Assembly (NCBI GenBank): GCA_964019135.1
Contig: OZ025258.1
Span: 36,118,126-36,182,125 of the forward strand
Source: Arenicola marina
Taxonomy: Eukaryota; Annelida; Polychaeta; Arenicolidae
DNA: 64,000 bases
Direction: 5' to 3'
The first letter of the stretch is position 1. Each line of letters starts with the position of its first letter. Under the pieces are notes generated by a model. That model saw nothing but the letters and a program-made list of their open reading frames with translations, was not told the origin of the DNA and did no database searches. This document shows, one piece after another, positions 34,013-43,877 of this stretch. A program made the translations under genes and the position numbers.

Positions 34013-35310
34013 AGCTGTATGCATACACGCCATACGACCCGCATCATGTACATACTATAGGCCTACAACAGGAATATAGCAGAGACACAATAACATAACA
34101 ATACATATATCGTTAAAATATTAACATGTCTCGTTGGCAGGTTGGCCTGGACAGAATGATTCATGAATGTTTCTCATTATATAGAGAAGCAGCTGTGATG
34201 CAGAGAGCTGTTAGAATCGAAACGACACTGATTGAAGCGCATCAATGAAGTGTATGAGATTTCATGCCAGCTTATTCTAGGAAATGTGCGATTGATCAAT
34301 ACTTTCGATCGAACTTCCAACCAACCCCCTGTGGGGGTGTACCTACAGGACTTCTTGCGGCATCCTGTCAGACAGTATGAAACGTGATCCGCTGTAGGGG
34401 TTGCGCATAAAATAGGGATCAGACAGGTGAAGTCTTACATTCAATCCTGATTGTTTTTCGTGCTCTCCCGTCGTGCATCGCTTGACGGATGGCTAGAATG
34501 GACCAAAACAAATTGCTTTTTTTTCAGGGTGAGGGCGGGGGAGGAGAATGGGGGGGGGGGGGTGGTTGGTAGCAATTGATGCTTGTCTCCTGTACAGGAG
34601 AACTTATGTTGGAGTCCCCCCCCCGCCATAGAGTGGTACTCAACTCAGGTAATTAACGCTAATTAGGGAACCATAATGAGAGGGGAATGATAGGCTGCGT
34701 AGAGAGGATGGGTTGGATGGCGGGGTGGGGGGGGGGGGGGCTGGAGGTGGGTTGGTGGGGGGGGGGGACCGCATGACCAGTCTGAATGAGTTGCTTTCAG
34801 GGGAGGTATAAAAAGATGAGTTGCAGGGGAAAAAAGGCGGGCTCTAAGTAAATAGGCCAGGTCTTTTAATGCGCATTCTCCCTCTAGCCATTTTTATCTT
34901 TGTGTTATATAATATATTAGTTTACCAGGGGACTCCCTGGACCCTGCCGAGAACGCGACAGGAATTCTTCCGGCGACCACCAAGCCATAGCTATAAGACA
35001 AATTGTGTTTTAAATGTAATGCGCTTGTATCTAAGTCCAGCTATGTCTGTCTATATTACACAGTCGGAAATCTCCAAAGTCCCGTCCTGTCTAAAGGACA
35101 TATACTCTAATGCAACAAGTCAACGCACTTTGCCAAAGCAGACTTGATGAAACACTGTGATACAGGGTATCATTTCTTACCGCGAGGACATTGTGCTGAA
35201 TGAGCATCAGTGTTTATAGTTGTATCTGGTCATCCCTCTGTACCATAAATCTGACCAAGAGAAATAAGAGATTAATGTGAAAATGAGACACGGGAAGAAC
35301 AGCAGTGTAG
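34013..35310. repeat. 1.3-1.5 kb tandem unit, copy 2 (short form)
   Basis: Landmark at 34031. It lacks the segment of about 180 bp between the CTTCCAACCAAC and TGTACCTACAGG phrases that copies 1 and 4 hold. TATAAAAAG is at 34807 and the 92-codon frame at 34869-35147 (MRILPLAIFIFVLYNILVYQ start). The landmark spacing to copy 3 is 1296 bp. Confidence 0.93.
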
Positions 35311-36622
35311 CTGTATGTATTCACGTCATACGACCCGCATCATGTACATACTATAGGCCTACAACAGGAATATATCAGAGACACAATAACATAACAATAC
35401 ATATATCGTTAAAATATTATTAACATGTCTCGTTGGCAGGTTGGCCTGGACAGAATGATTCATGAATGTTTCTCATTATATAGAGAAGCAGCTGTGATGC
35501 AGAGAGCTGTTAGAATCGATACGACACTGATTGAAGCGCATCAATGAAGTGTATGAGATTTCATGCCTGCTTATTCTAGGAAATGTGCGATTGATCAATA
35601 CTTTCGATCGAGCTTCCAACCAACCCCCTGTGGGGGTGTACCTACAGGACTTCTTGCGGCATCCTGTCAGACAGTATGAAACGTGATCCGCTGTAGGGGT
35701 TGCGCATAAAATAGGGATCAGACAGGTGAAGTCTTACATCCAATCCTGATTGTTTTTCGTGCTCTCCCGTCGTGCATCGCTTGACGGATGGCTAGAATGG
35801 ACCAAAAAAAATAGCTTTTTTTTTCAGGGTGAGGGCGGGGGAGGAGAATGGGGGGGGGGGGGTGGTTGGTAGCAATTGATGCTTGTCTCCTTTACAGGAG
35901 AACTTATGTTGGAGTCCCCCCCCCGCCATAGAGTGGTACTCAACTCAGGTAATTAACGCTAATTAGGGAACCATAATGAGAGGGGAATGATAGGCTGCGT
36001 AGAGAGGATGGGTTGGATGGCGGGGTGGGGGGGGGGGGGCTGGAGGTGGGTTGGTGGGGGGGGGGACCGCATGACCAGTCTTCTCGAGGGATGTCTGAAT
36101 GAGTTGCTTTCAGGGGAGGTATAAAAAGATGAGTTGCAGGGGAAAAAAGGCGGGCTCTAAGTAAATAGGCCAGGTCTTTTAATGCGCATTCTCCCTCTAG
36201 CCATTTTTATCTTTGTGTTATATAATATATTAGTTTACCAAGGGACTCCCTGGACCCTGCCGAGAACGCGACAGGAATTCTTCCGGCGACCACCAAGCCA
36301 TAGCTATAAGACAAATTGTGTTTTAAATGTAATGCGCTTGTATCTAAGTCCAGCTATGTCTGTCTATATTACACAGTCGGAAATCCCCAAAGCCCCGTCC
36401 TGTCTAAAGGACATGTACTCTAATGCAACAAGTCAACGCACTTTGCCAAAGCAGACTTGATGAAACACTGTGATACAGGGTATCATTTCTTACCGCGAGG
36501 ACATTGTGCTGAATGAGCATCAGTGTTTATAGCTGTATCTGGTCATCCCTCTGTACCATAAATCTGACCAAGAGAAATAAGAGATTAATGTGAAAATGAG
36601 ACACGGGAAGAACAGCAGTGTA
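35311..36622. repeat. 1.3-1.5 kb tandem unit, copy 3 (short form)
   Basis: Landmark at 35327. Nearly identical to copy 2, sharing the same deletion, so these two arose by the latest duplication. TATAAAAAG is at 36120 and the 92-codon frame at 36182-36460. In that frame it differs from copy 2 by four bases, three of which change the residue. Confidence 0.93.
36182..36460 (+). CDS. hypothetical 92-residue frame of the tandem unit (representative copy 3)
   Basis: One frame of this kind occurs in each of four tandem units (33573-33851, 34869-35147, 36182-36460, and a diverged version near 37699-37957). Residues 1-20 (MRILPLAIFIFVLYNILVYQ) form a hydrophobic stretch after a basic residue that could act as a secretion signal. 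The remaining 72 residues are basic with two cysteines (TNCVLN and PSCLKD) and a dibasic RR. A TATA-like motif lies 62 bp upstream. Against coding: substitutions between copies 1-3 mostly change residues, as expected without selection, and I recognise no family. Low confidence. Confidence 0.2.
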   Translation: MRILPLAIFIFVLYNILVYQGTPWTLPRTRQEFFRRPPSHSYKTNCVLNVMRLYLSPAMSVYITQSEIPKAPSCLKDMYSNATSQRTLPKQT

Positions 36623-38145
36623 GCTGTATGCATACACGTCATACGACCCGCATCATGTACATACTATAGGCCTACAACAGGAATATATCAGAGACACAAT
36701 AACATAACAATACATAAATCGTTAAAATATTAACATGTCTCGTTGGCAGGTTGGCCTGGACAGAATGATTTATGAATGTTTCTCATTATATAGAGAGGCA
36801 GCCGTAAAGCAGAGAGCTGTTAGAATCGAAACGACACTGATTGAAGCGCATCAATGAAGTGTATGAGACTTCATGCCAGCTTATTCTAGGAAATGTGCGA
36901 TTGATCAATACTTTCGATCGAACTTCCAACCAACACGCATGTATACCAGGAACTCTTTGCCATTTACTTTTGCTTGCGTAGAGATAAATATTGAAATTCT
37001 TTACATTTCATTTAGGTATATATATCGTTTGATGGCCGGGGTAGGATTAAAGGTTGTTCCACTCCGTTAAGGGGCACACGGAATCATATGGAGGGGAGAA
37101 GGTTAGGGGGTTCCTTGCAGGGGTGGGGTTTGCCGGCGAGGGTGGGTTTGTACCTACAGGACTTCTTGCGGCATTCTGTCAGACAGTATGAAACGTGATC
37201 CGCTGTAGGGGTTGCGCATAAAATGAGGATCAGACAGGTGAAGTCCTGCATCCAATCCTGATTGTTTTTCGTGCTCTCCCGTCGTGCATCGCTTGACGGA
37301 TGGCCAGAATGGACCAAAGAAAATTGCATTGTTTGTTAGGGTGAGGGCGGGGAAGAAGAGGGAGGGGGGGGGGGGGTGCGGTAGCAATTGATGACTGTCT
37401 ACTTTACAGAAGAACTTATGTTGGGTTCCCCACCCCCCCCATAGAGTGGTACTCAGGTCAGGTGAATACCGCTAATTAGGGAACCAAAATGAGAGGGGGA
37501 TGATAGGCTACGTAGAGAGGATGGGGTGGATGGCGGGGGGGGGGAGGGGCAGTGGGCTGGAGGCGGGTTGGGGGGGGGGGGGACCGCATGATCAGTCTTC
37601 TCGAGGGATGTCTGAATGAGTTGCTGTCAGGGGATGGATAAAAAGATGAGTTACAGGGAAGGAGAAGGCGGACTCTTAGTAATTTGGCCAGGTCTTTTAA
37701 TGCGCATTTTCCCTCCAGACATTTTTATCTTTGTGTTGTATAATATATTAGTCTACCAAGTCTACACTCCCTGGACCCTGCCGAGAACTCGACAAGAACT
37801 CTACCGGCGACCACCAAGCCATAGCTATAAGAAAAATTGTGTTTTAAATGTAATGCGCTTGTATCTATGTCCAGCTATGTCTGTCTATATTAAACCTTCG
37901 GAAATCTCCAAAACCCTTTCCTGTCTAAAGGACATGTTCTGTAATGCAACAAGTTAACTCACTTTGCCAAAACAGATTAACTGAAACACTGTGAAACAGG
38001 GTATCATTTCTTACCGCGAGGAAGTTGGGCTGAATGAGCATCAGTGTTTATAGCATTGTCTGGTCATCCCTCTGTACCATATATCTGACCAAGAGAAGTA
38101 TGAGATTAATGTGAAAATGTGACACGGGAAGAATAGCATTACCCT
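36623..38145. repeat. 1.3-1.5 kb tandem unit, copy 4 (long form, most diverged)
   Basis: Landmark at 36640. It contains the extra segment of about 180 bp seen in copy 1. The TATA-like word reads GATAAAAAG (37638). The matching frame, MRIFPPDIFIFVLYNILVYQ, starts near 37699 inside a longer open stretch (37616-37957) and is more diverged, with a few-base insertion near the middle. The copy ends at about 38145 where similarity to the other units stops. Confidence 0.92.
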
Positions 38146-38566
38146 GCATACTACGTGTACCCAGGATTAGGATCAATTTTTTGAGTAAACATCTATAAAT
38201 CAAATTTAATAACTTGCACAGTAACACTATTTCAATTGCTATTTCAAAGTTATCTTAGGTCTACAGTACGCAGATACATAGTTCAGTGTAAACATTCACA
38301 AATACCCCTCGCCACGGACGCAAAATATTATAATAAATTGCACTAATGCACATAGCAAAATACAGAAAGAGAGTTTACATCAACGTTACGCAATGCGTTT
38401 TTAGAGATGATGTCTTGATATCCTGCTTCTGTGACTAGCTTTAATGTGACTTAAGGCAGATAGCTCAGTTAAACCTAGTGCAACATGTCTTCGGTTTATC
38501 TCAGCACAAATATCCTACCACATCCTCGCCTAAAAGCTCGGACAGCTTATGTGAGACTTGTGCTCA
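38146..38566. other. non-repetitive AT-rich stretch
   Basis: No gene. Near 38457 the phrase GCAGATAGCTCAGTTAAACC repeats the one near 31284, so a short dispersed repeat lies here. Confidence 0.4.
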
Positions 38567-38846
38567 GGGGATCGTTTCACTAAGAGTTACGAGCTCGTAA
38601 CCGTATCTTTTACATGCTAATTCAACGACAGATCCGAATTTTACGAGCAACGGAAATGAGCGTTATACTGCGATTACTGGGGGGCAGCCGTCTTCGTGAA
38701 ATTTATTTTCAGCCAATATTATTCAAAAACGTGTTTTCCATATATTGATGATAAATAAAACATTTTTCATTTATCTTCGAGATGGCAATACGATTTTGAA
38801 ATTTTACGAGCCAAAGTTACGAGATCTTAGTGAAATGACACCCAGG
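38567..38846. mobile_element. MITE-like element, about 280 bp, with palindromic terminal repeats
   Basis: The left end reads CAGGGGATCGTTTCACTAAG; the right end, read on the opposite strand, is CTGGGTGTCATTTCACTAAG. That is an inverted pair of about 20 bp with 15 or so matches. Inside the left end GTTACGAGCTCGTAAC (38586-38601) is a perfect 16-bp palindrome, and TTACGAG words recur near the right end and within. There is no coding capacity. CAGGG-type ends recall hAT elements, but no target duplication is evident. Confidence 0.7.
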
Positions 38847-40985
38847 TAACCCCATCTCATACTGGAATCAATGCCATATAGGTATCTTAATGGCGTATAG
38901 CCATGGTAATATTGGAAAGTAAAACCCTATTTAAGAACCAATAGGCCCTTGAGCCAGTTAGTCCTCTTACTAACGTTAACATAATGCCTTCCATAGCACA
39001 CCCAAAGGAGGAACTGGGGAAGCTCCCACCCCTATACCCCAACCATTGTCATGGCCTGATGGTGTTATAAGGGGCGTCTTAAATGCCATATCCGTGATGT
39101 TACGCGGATTTGGCAAGCATCAGCTTGGGAGGGTCGGGGAGGCACTGTACAATCTACACAAGACCGGATTTTTGTTTCGATAACATTGACGTGTGATATC
39201 TGCCGTATGCATCATAATGCCATGAGAAGTCCAAGTCCAGAGGTTTTACTATGGGCTCATAACCAACATAATAACACGAAGCATACATGAGTGGAATTAA
39301 AGCAAAACTGATTCAACGTACATAGCTCATATTTTTGCTGTCTTTTGTTGAGGCTTAGATTAGATTACTAGGCTGGTGCCCGTCCTATTGTGGAGTGCAG
39401 TAAAAAATGACTCGTGACGCAATTACAACTATTTGTTTTTAAAGGGCAATAGGCTTACGCATGAAGCGAGGCGTTAGGATTACCAGAATTAGTTGGTTGC
39501 ACATCAGATGACAGATTGAGAGTTCGACCCACGGTCACACGGTTTTGTTTAAGATCGATTCTCATTTTCTCTGAGGACCTGGCCAGGTTTAACCCATATC
39601 ATCACCAGTAGGGTATAAAACACATGTATTTATAGCCATTCAGGCAGCTAAACGGCAGTGATACATGGAGCTTCACACCCTTAGATAACCCAAGATGTCT
39701 TCCGTCCAAGCTATACATGCCTCGCGCTGTTCACAGACCATTTCCGTGTCTCCCCTCTGGTAATGTACATAGACGCGGAAGTTGTTTGCCTCAGTCCGGT
39801 CGATATTTGTGAGAAAATGTCCATAGGCTGCCAGGTTGCAAATGGTCAATTATGGAAGGGGGGAGGGTGGGGGGGGGGGTAGTAGTTAGATCTACGCGAC
39901 GCACTTTGCAAGATGTCTCGGCGCCCGCTCCTCTTCTGTTGTTGTGGCTAACGACTGTTGTTTCTGGCGCGCGCCGCGGGAAAAGCCACGTCATCGATTC
40001 GAGCAGACGACATTTCTTTCGAAGGTCACGCTTCGACCTCTGCAGCGCGACGGAAGACGCCCCCCGACACGTACGTGGTGAGCAGACGTGTACGTCATTT
40101 CTCGATTCGGGAACTATTGATAAACGTGAAATACGTTAAGGGGGGAGTAAGGTAGGTTGGGTGGCGGGGGGATGGGAAGGGGGAAGGGGTAAGGCGAGTC
40201 GCTCAATATTGCCCCGAAGGCCATCTGATGTTGCTTCTGTTTCGTGCGCAGTTCATCTTTATCCGTAGCCATCTTTGTCCGGAAATGACAATACTCCACC
40301 TCTACCCCCCCCCCGCTACCGCCACCCCCCATCTTCCTAGATCTTGGCGTGAGAACAATGCCAGCCAATGCAATATCTATATGTGTACCAGCATTGGATC
40401 ATTCATACACCAGGTGTACCAAAGGAACTAATCCATAATGGTCCATTATCACGTGATCCTTATTCCTTATATGAATGGTTATCATAAGCGACATGTTTAG
40501 ATTACCTCACGTGTAAGCAAGAAATAAAAGACCTGCACTGGGTTTTTATGTTATGACGTACTTGTGAGCTCACTGCTATACTGCCGGCTGCGCGTTCCCA
40601 TGGATGTTCGTTAAGGCTGCCAAACACCTGGTCGTGGTATTCGCCTTGAGGCAAGTGGGCAAAATCTGGTGGTACTTTACAAATGTACAACGAGCTCCAG
40701 TAAAATGGTTGTCCACTTGACCTTGCTGGCCGTGTTTCTGCTGACATGCGTAGGATTATATTGACTGAAATGACGTTAATGAAAGTCATCCGTCACCAGG
40801 GGCAAGACAAAGGTGGAGGAGCAATGTGGTTAGGAACAGGTCACGTTTGCCTACATTTCGGCATTTAGGAATTGCGTTCCGCCATTTTCGAGTGAGCTCT
40901 GCTGGGCCGGCCCAAGCGGTCGGTGCTTGGTTCGAGCACTACCGGAGCAAGTGTCTATGCAGTTTAAAATCATCACATGAGATAA
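38847..40985. other. long non-repetitive stretch, no gene recognised
   Basis: A G run lies at 39868-39878, and G-rich then C-rich patches at about 40140-40190 and 40300-40330. A weak tRNA-like word (GAGAGTTCGACCCACGG) lies near 39510 and another (GGTTCGAGCACTACC) near 40930, without convincing A boxes. Opposed short frames at 39791-40155 and 40114-40431 are unrecognised. Confidence 0.4.
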
Positions 40986-41158
40986 CAGTGGGGGATCTAG
41001 GAATTTACGAAAGGGGGGGGGGTGCATGCAGAAAAAATTGTGACTGTGCCCCGGGTGCCTCCTTCTTCAGATAAAGAGAGGCACGTGTCTTTTTATGCAT
41101 ATTTTCCACCGCAAAAGGGGGCACGTGCCGCCTGTGCCCCCCCCCGGATATGCCACTG
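40986..41158. mobile_element. short element with CAGTGG terminal inverted repeats (hAT-like)
   Basis: Begins CAGTGGGGGATCTAGG and ends GGATATGCCACTG, so its ends are CAGTGG inverted with partly matching interiors, each next to a G or C run. The interior has TGCATG and TATGCATA words and GCACGTGCC palindromes but no frame. No exact 8-bp target duplication could be seen. It resembles the GGATCC-ended elements at 4.3 and 6.4 kb in layout but not in interior sequence. Confidence 0.5.
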
Positions 41159-41546
41159 CAGATTATTTGCGAAGAGTGGATAGGGAGACATGGCTCCTAT
41201 TCACCTTCACCTGAAGGGTCGCGAAATGATGAACACAGGTTAAAGGATAATACCAACTGATCGGCACTAAACCACACCTACAGAGACAGGACGATGGGAT
41301 GGGCTGTGGAATGGTGAGCGGGATCAAGGAGGGATCGGTTCATCTACAGCTCAGCGTGCTGCCAAGTATAGCAGGAGGATTATAGGATGAAATGCTTGAT
41401 CCAGAAGAGCAAAGACATATTCTTCTTCTTTTCTTCGTGCAGTCTGGCACTCAGCTTCAAAGTGGATGTTACACGCCGGAAAACTGCATCGGGTTCAGCA
41501 GAGATCTCCACACATAGAGTTCCAGTGATGGGAATGAAATTAAATA
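41159..41546. other. non-repetitive stretch, nothing recognised
   Basis: Ordinary composition. The 79- and 65-codon opposed frames at 41380-41626 run into the SINE and are not genes. Confidence 0.4.
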
Positions 41547-41814
41547 AATTGGAGTTTTGCGCCACTTTGTTGTGCACACATGGGCTAAAACTGGCCTACG
41601 GAACCTCCCTGGATGTTAAAGGATGAACGGCTGAAAGTTTCCCCAGAATAGGTGCCCGGGCCCAGATTGCCCCAGAATAGGTGCCCGGGCCCAGATTGCC
41701 CCAGAATAGATGCCCGGGCCCAGATTGCCCCAGAATAGTTGCCCGGGCCCAGATTTGAACCCAAAACCAAAATTGGTCTGCGATCTAACCACTACACAAG
41801 GGAGCCCCTCCCCC
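41547..41814 (-). mobile_element. tRNA-derived SINE, family A, copy 3, with internal 29-bp expansion
   Basis: On the minus strand: a head with TGTAGTGGTTAGATCGC (box A, altered), box B GGTTCAAATCTGGGC, then the body and a tail ending GCGCAAAACTCCAATTT. TTAAATA flanks both ends (41540-41546 and 41815-41821), a possible 7-bp target duplication. Next to box B a 29-bp piece of the body is present four times in tandem (41641-41756), which lengthens this copy relative to copies 1 and 2. Confidence 0.85.
41641..41756. repeat. 29-bp tandem repeat inside the SINE, four copies
   Basis: CCCCAGAATAGGTGCCCGGG followed by CCCAGATTG repeats at 41641, 41670, 41699 and 41728, exactly 29 bp apart and with few changes. 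The matching segment occurs once in SINE copies 1 and 2, so the expansion happened after insertion or in this sublineage. Confidence 0.95.
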
Positions 41815-42360
41815 TTAAATAGTGATGGGAGATTATTTTATAGGAATGTCTGTGTATATGGCAGTGTCACATGAAGCCGTATGAGGGGTTCGGGCTTAGC
41901 GCAGTGTCATTGCTCGGCGGCGCCAAGGCCGGAAGGGGTGGAGGGGGTGAGGGGGTGAGGGGGTGAGGGGATGATTGAGCTAGAAAACGGACTATAACGG
42001 TGAGGGGTTAAGAGGTGGGCTCTCACCACCATGGTGGTGAGTAACGAATGATTAGAGGAGTGGGATAAAATAATACTCCTGCCCCGCCCTCCGCTTACGC
42101 ACGGAAGGAGGGAGGGGGGAGGGGCACATGCCTATATACTAACAGCCTATGCATGAACAGCGTCGTTTTGCTTCATGGCCTCCTTATGCACGGATTAATG
42201 ACATTATTTAGGCGATTATTATTGTGGTTCGGGGTGTAAAGCTCGGCGGCGATTCGCTTCCTCTACCCACTCAACACGTGGATCATTCCTTGTAATCAGC
42301 GGCATTTAGATGCATGAGGACGACCGTTACCGGGTGAATTAGATATCGCCGTGGCCTTGC
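41815..42360. other. non-repetitive stretch with small G-rich repeat
   Basis: A GAGGGGGT-type repeat lies at about 41938-41972. A TAATGACATTA word (spaced paired-homeodomain type) lies near 42196. No gene is recognised. Confidence 0.4.
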
Positions 42361-43012
42361 GTAGAGAGGCGGGGAGGGGGGGCGGTGGTGAGGAGGGTGG
42401 GTGACATGTGGGGGAGAGGGGGTGAAGGGGAAGAGGGGGTGAAGGGGGAGGGGGAAGAGGGAGGGTGGAGAGAGGCGGAGTGGCAAGAAGGGACGCAGGC
42501 GGATGGAGGTAAAAGGCGAGGGAGGAAGTGGGAGGGGGGATGGCGGGAAGGAATGGGAGGGGGTTGTGTAGGGGAGATGTATCGGAGATGTGGTGTAAAT
42601 ACCGTCGGGACAATAGTACGCGAAGAAGGAGGAGTGGGTGGGGGTTGGTGTGGGGGGGGGGGGTAGGGGGTATGGTAGGGCATGGGCCGGGGTGGTCGGT
42701 GAAATGACAGGGCCTTCAGCTCTGGATAGAGACCGATGACGTCTCCTGACATCCCGACAAGCGCCCCCTACCGAGTTTATTCCGATACTAACGTGGGAAC
42801 AGTCGGATAAAGGCTGAGGTGAATTGGAGGGGGTTGTGGGGGATTGGGGGACGGGGAGGTGGAGAGGTGAATTAGAGAGGGCTTGGGGGTGGAGGATGGG
42901 GGAACGTGTCGCACGCGGGGGTGGGGAGGGTGGGCGAGGGAGAGTGGGTTAAAGCCCTGTGTTCAGTGCAACAAAGACAAGGGATGGGGTGGGTGCTGGG
43001 GAGGAGAGTGAG
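42361..43012. other. G-rich purine tract before the 38-bp array
   Basis: GGGAGAGG- and GGTGAAGGGG-rich DNA without a stable unit, apart from a GGGGGTGAAGGGG repeat near 42417-42460. Glycine/glutamate-rich frames are compositional. Confidence 0.6.
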
Positions 43013-43468
43013 GCAGGGGAGAGGGGTGTATCTGGGGGGAGGAGAGGGAGGCAGGGGAGAGGGGTGTATCTGGGGGGAGGAGAGGGAGGCAGGGGAGAGG
43101 GGTGTATCTGGGGGGAGGAGAGGGAGGCAGGGGAGAGGGGTGTATCTGGGGGGAGGAGAGGGAGGCAGGGGAGAGGGGTGTATCTGGGGGGAGGAGAGGG
43201 AGGCAGGGGAGAGGGGTGTATCTGGGGGGAGGAGAGGGAGGCAGGGGAGAGGGGTGTATCTGGGGGGAGGAGAGGGAGGCAGGGGAGAGGGGTGTATCTG
43301 GGGGGAGGAGAGGGAGGCAGGGGAGAGGGGTGTATCTGGGGGGAGGAGAGGGAGGCAGGGGAGAGGGGTGTATCTGGGGGGAGGAAAGGGAGGCAGGGGA
43401 GAGGGGTGTATCTGGGGGGAGGAGAGGGAGGCAGGGGGGAGAGGTGTATCTGGGGGTGGATGGGTGGC
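43013..43468. repeat. 38-bp polypurine-rich minisatellite, 12 units
   Basis: GCAGGGGAGAGGGGTGTATC plus TGGGGGGAGGAGAGGGAG repeats every 38 bp from 43013 to 43431 (11 exact steps). Only the last two or three units carry substitutions. Frames of about 200 codons on both strands are artefacts. Confidence 0.96.
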
Positions 43469-43877
43469 GGTAAAGGTTCTCTCCGGGGGCAGGACGCCCA
43501 TCTTGGTCGTGGTAGGACCCGCACAGGAATAACCTTGTTAGTCCTTTTATGGTGTGTTTTCGGCTGGCCAATGGACCGAGCGAGGAGGACTAACCGTCAC
43601 GGCGACTACTGCTCCCCCGGGGAAGGGAGGGAGGGAGGGAGGGGAGGGACGGAGGGAGTCGGAAAGATAGCGAGGCGTTTCGCGTGATGAGGGTGGGGAG
43701 ATTTGTCATTTGAAGAGGGAGGAGGGGGTTGGCGCGTTGCGGGGTTGGGGCTGGTTATCGTGAATGAGTGAACATGCCTTTAGATTAGTTCCTGGTGATA
43801 CGACGGGTGTCATGAATTTCAAAACCAATGTGGCTCGAACCTGTACATCGAATGGTCTGATGAAGCGCGTAAACTTC
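43469..43877. other. spacer between arrays
   Basis: Mixed composition with a GGGA repeat at 43620-43650. Nothing coding is recognised. Confidence 0.4.

Noticed and set aside
39480-40950. Further SINE copies near 39.5 and 40.93 kb
   Set aside because: Only isolated B-box-like words (GAGTTCGACCC and GGTTCGAGCAC). No matching A box at the right spacing and no shared body.
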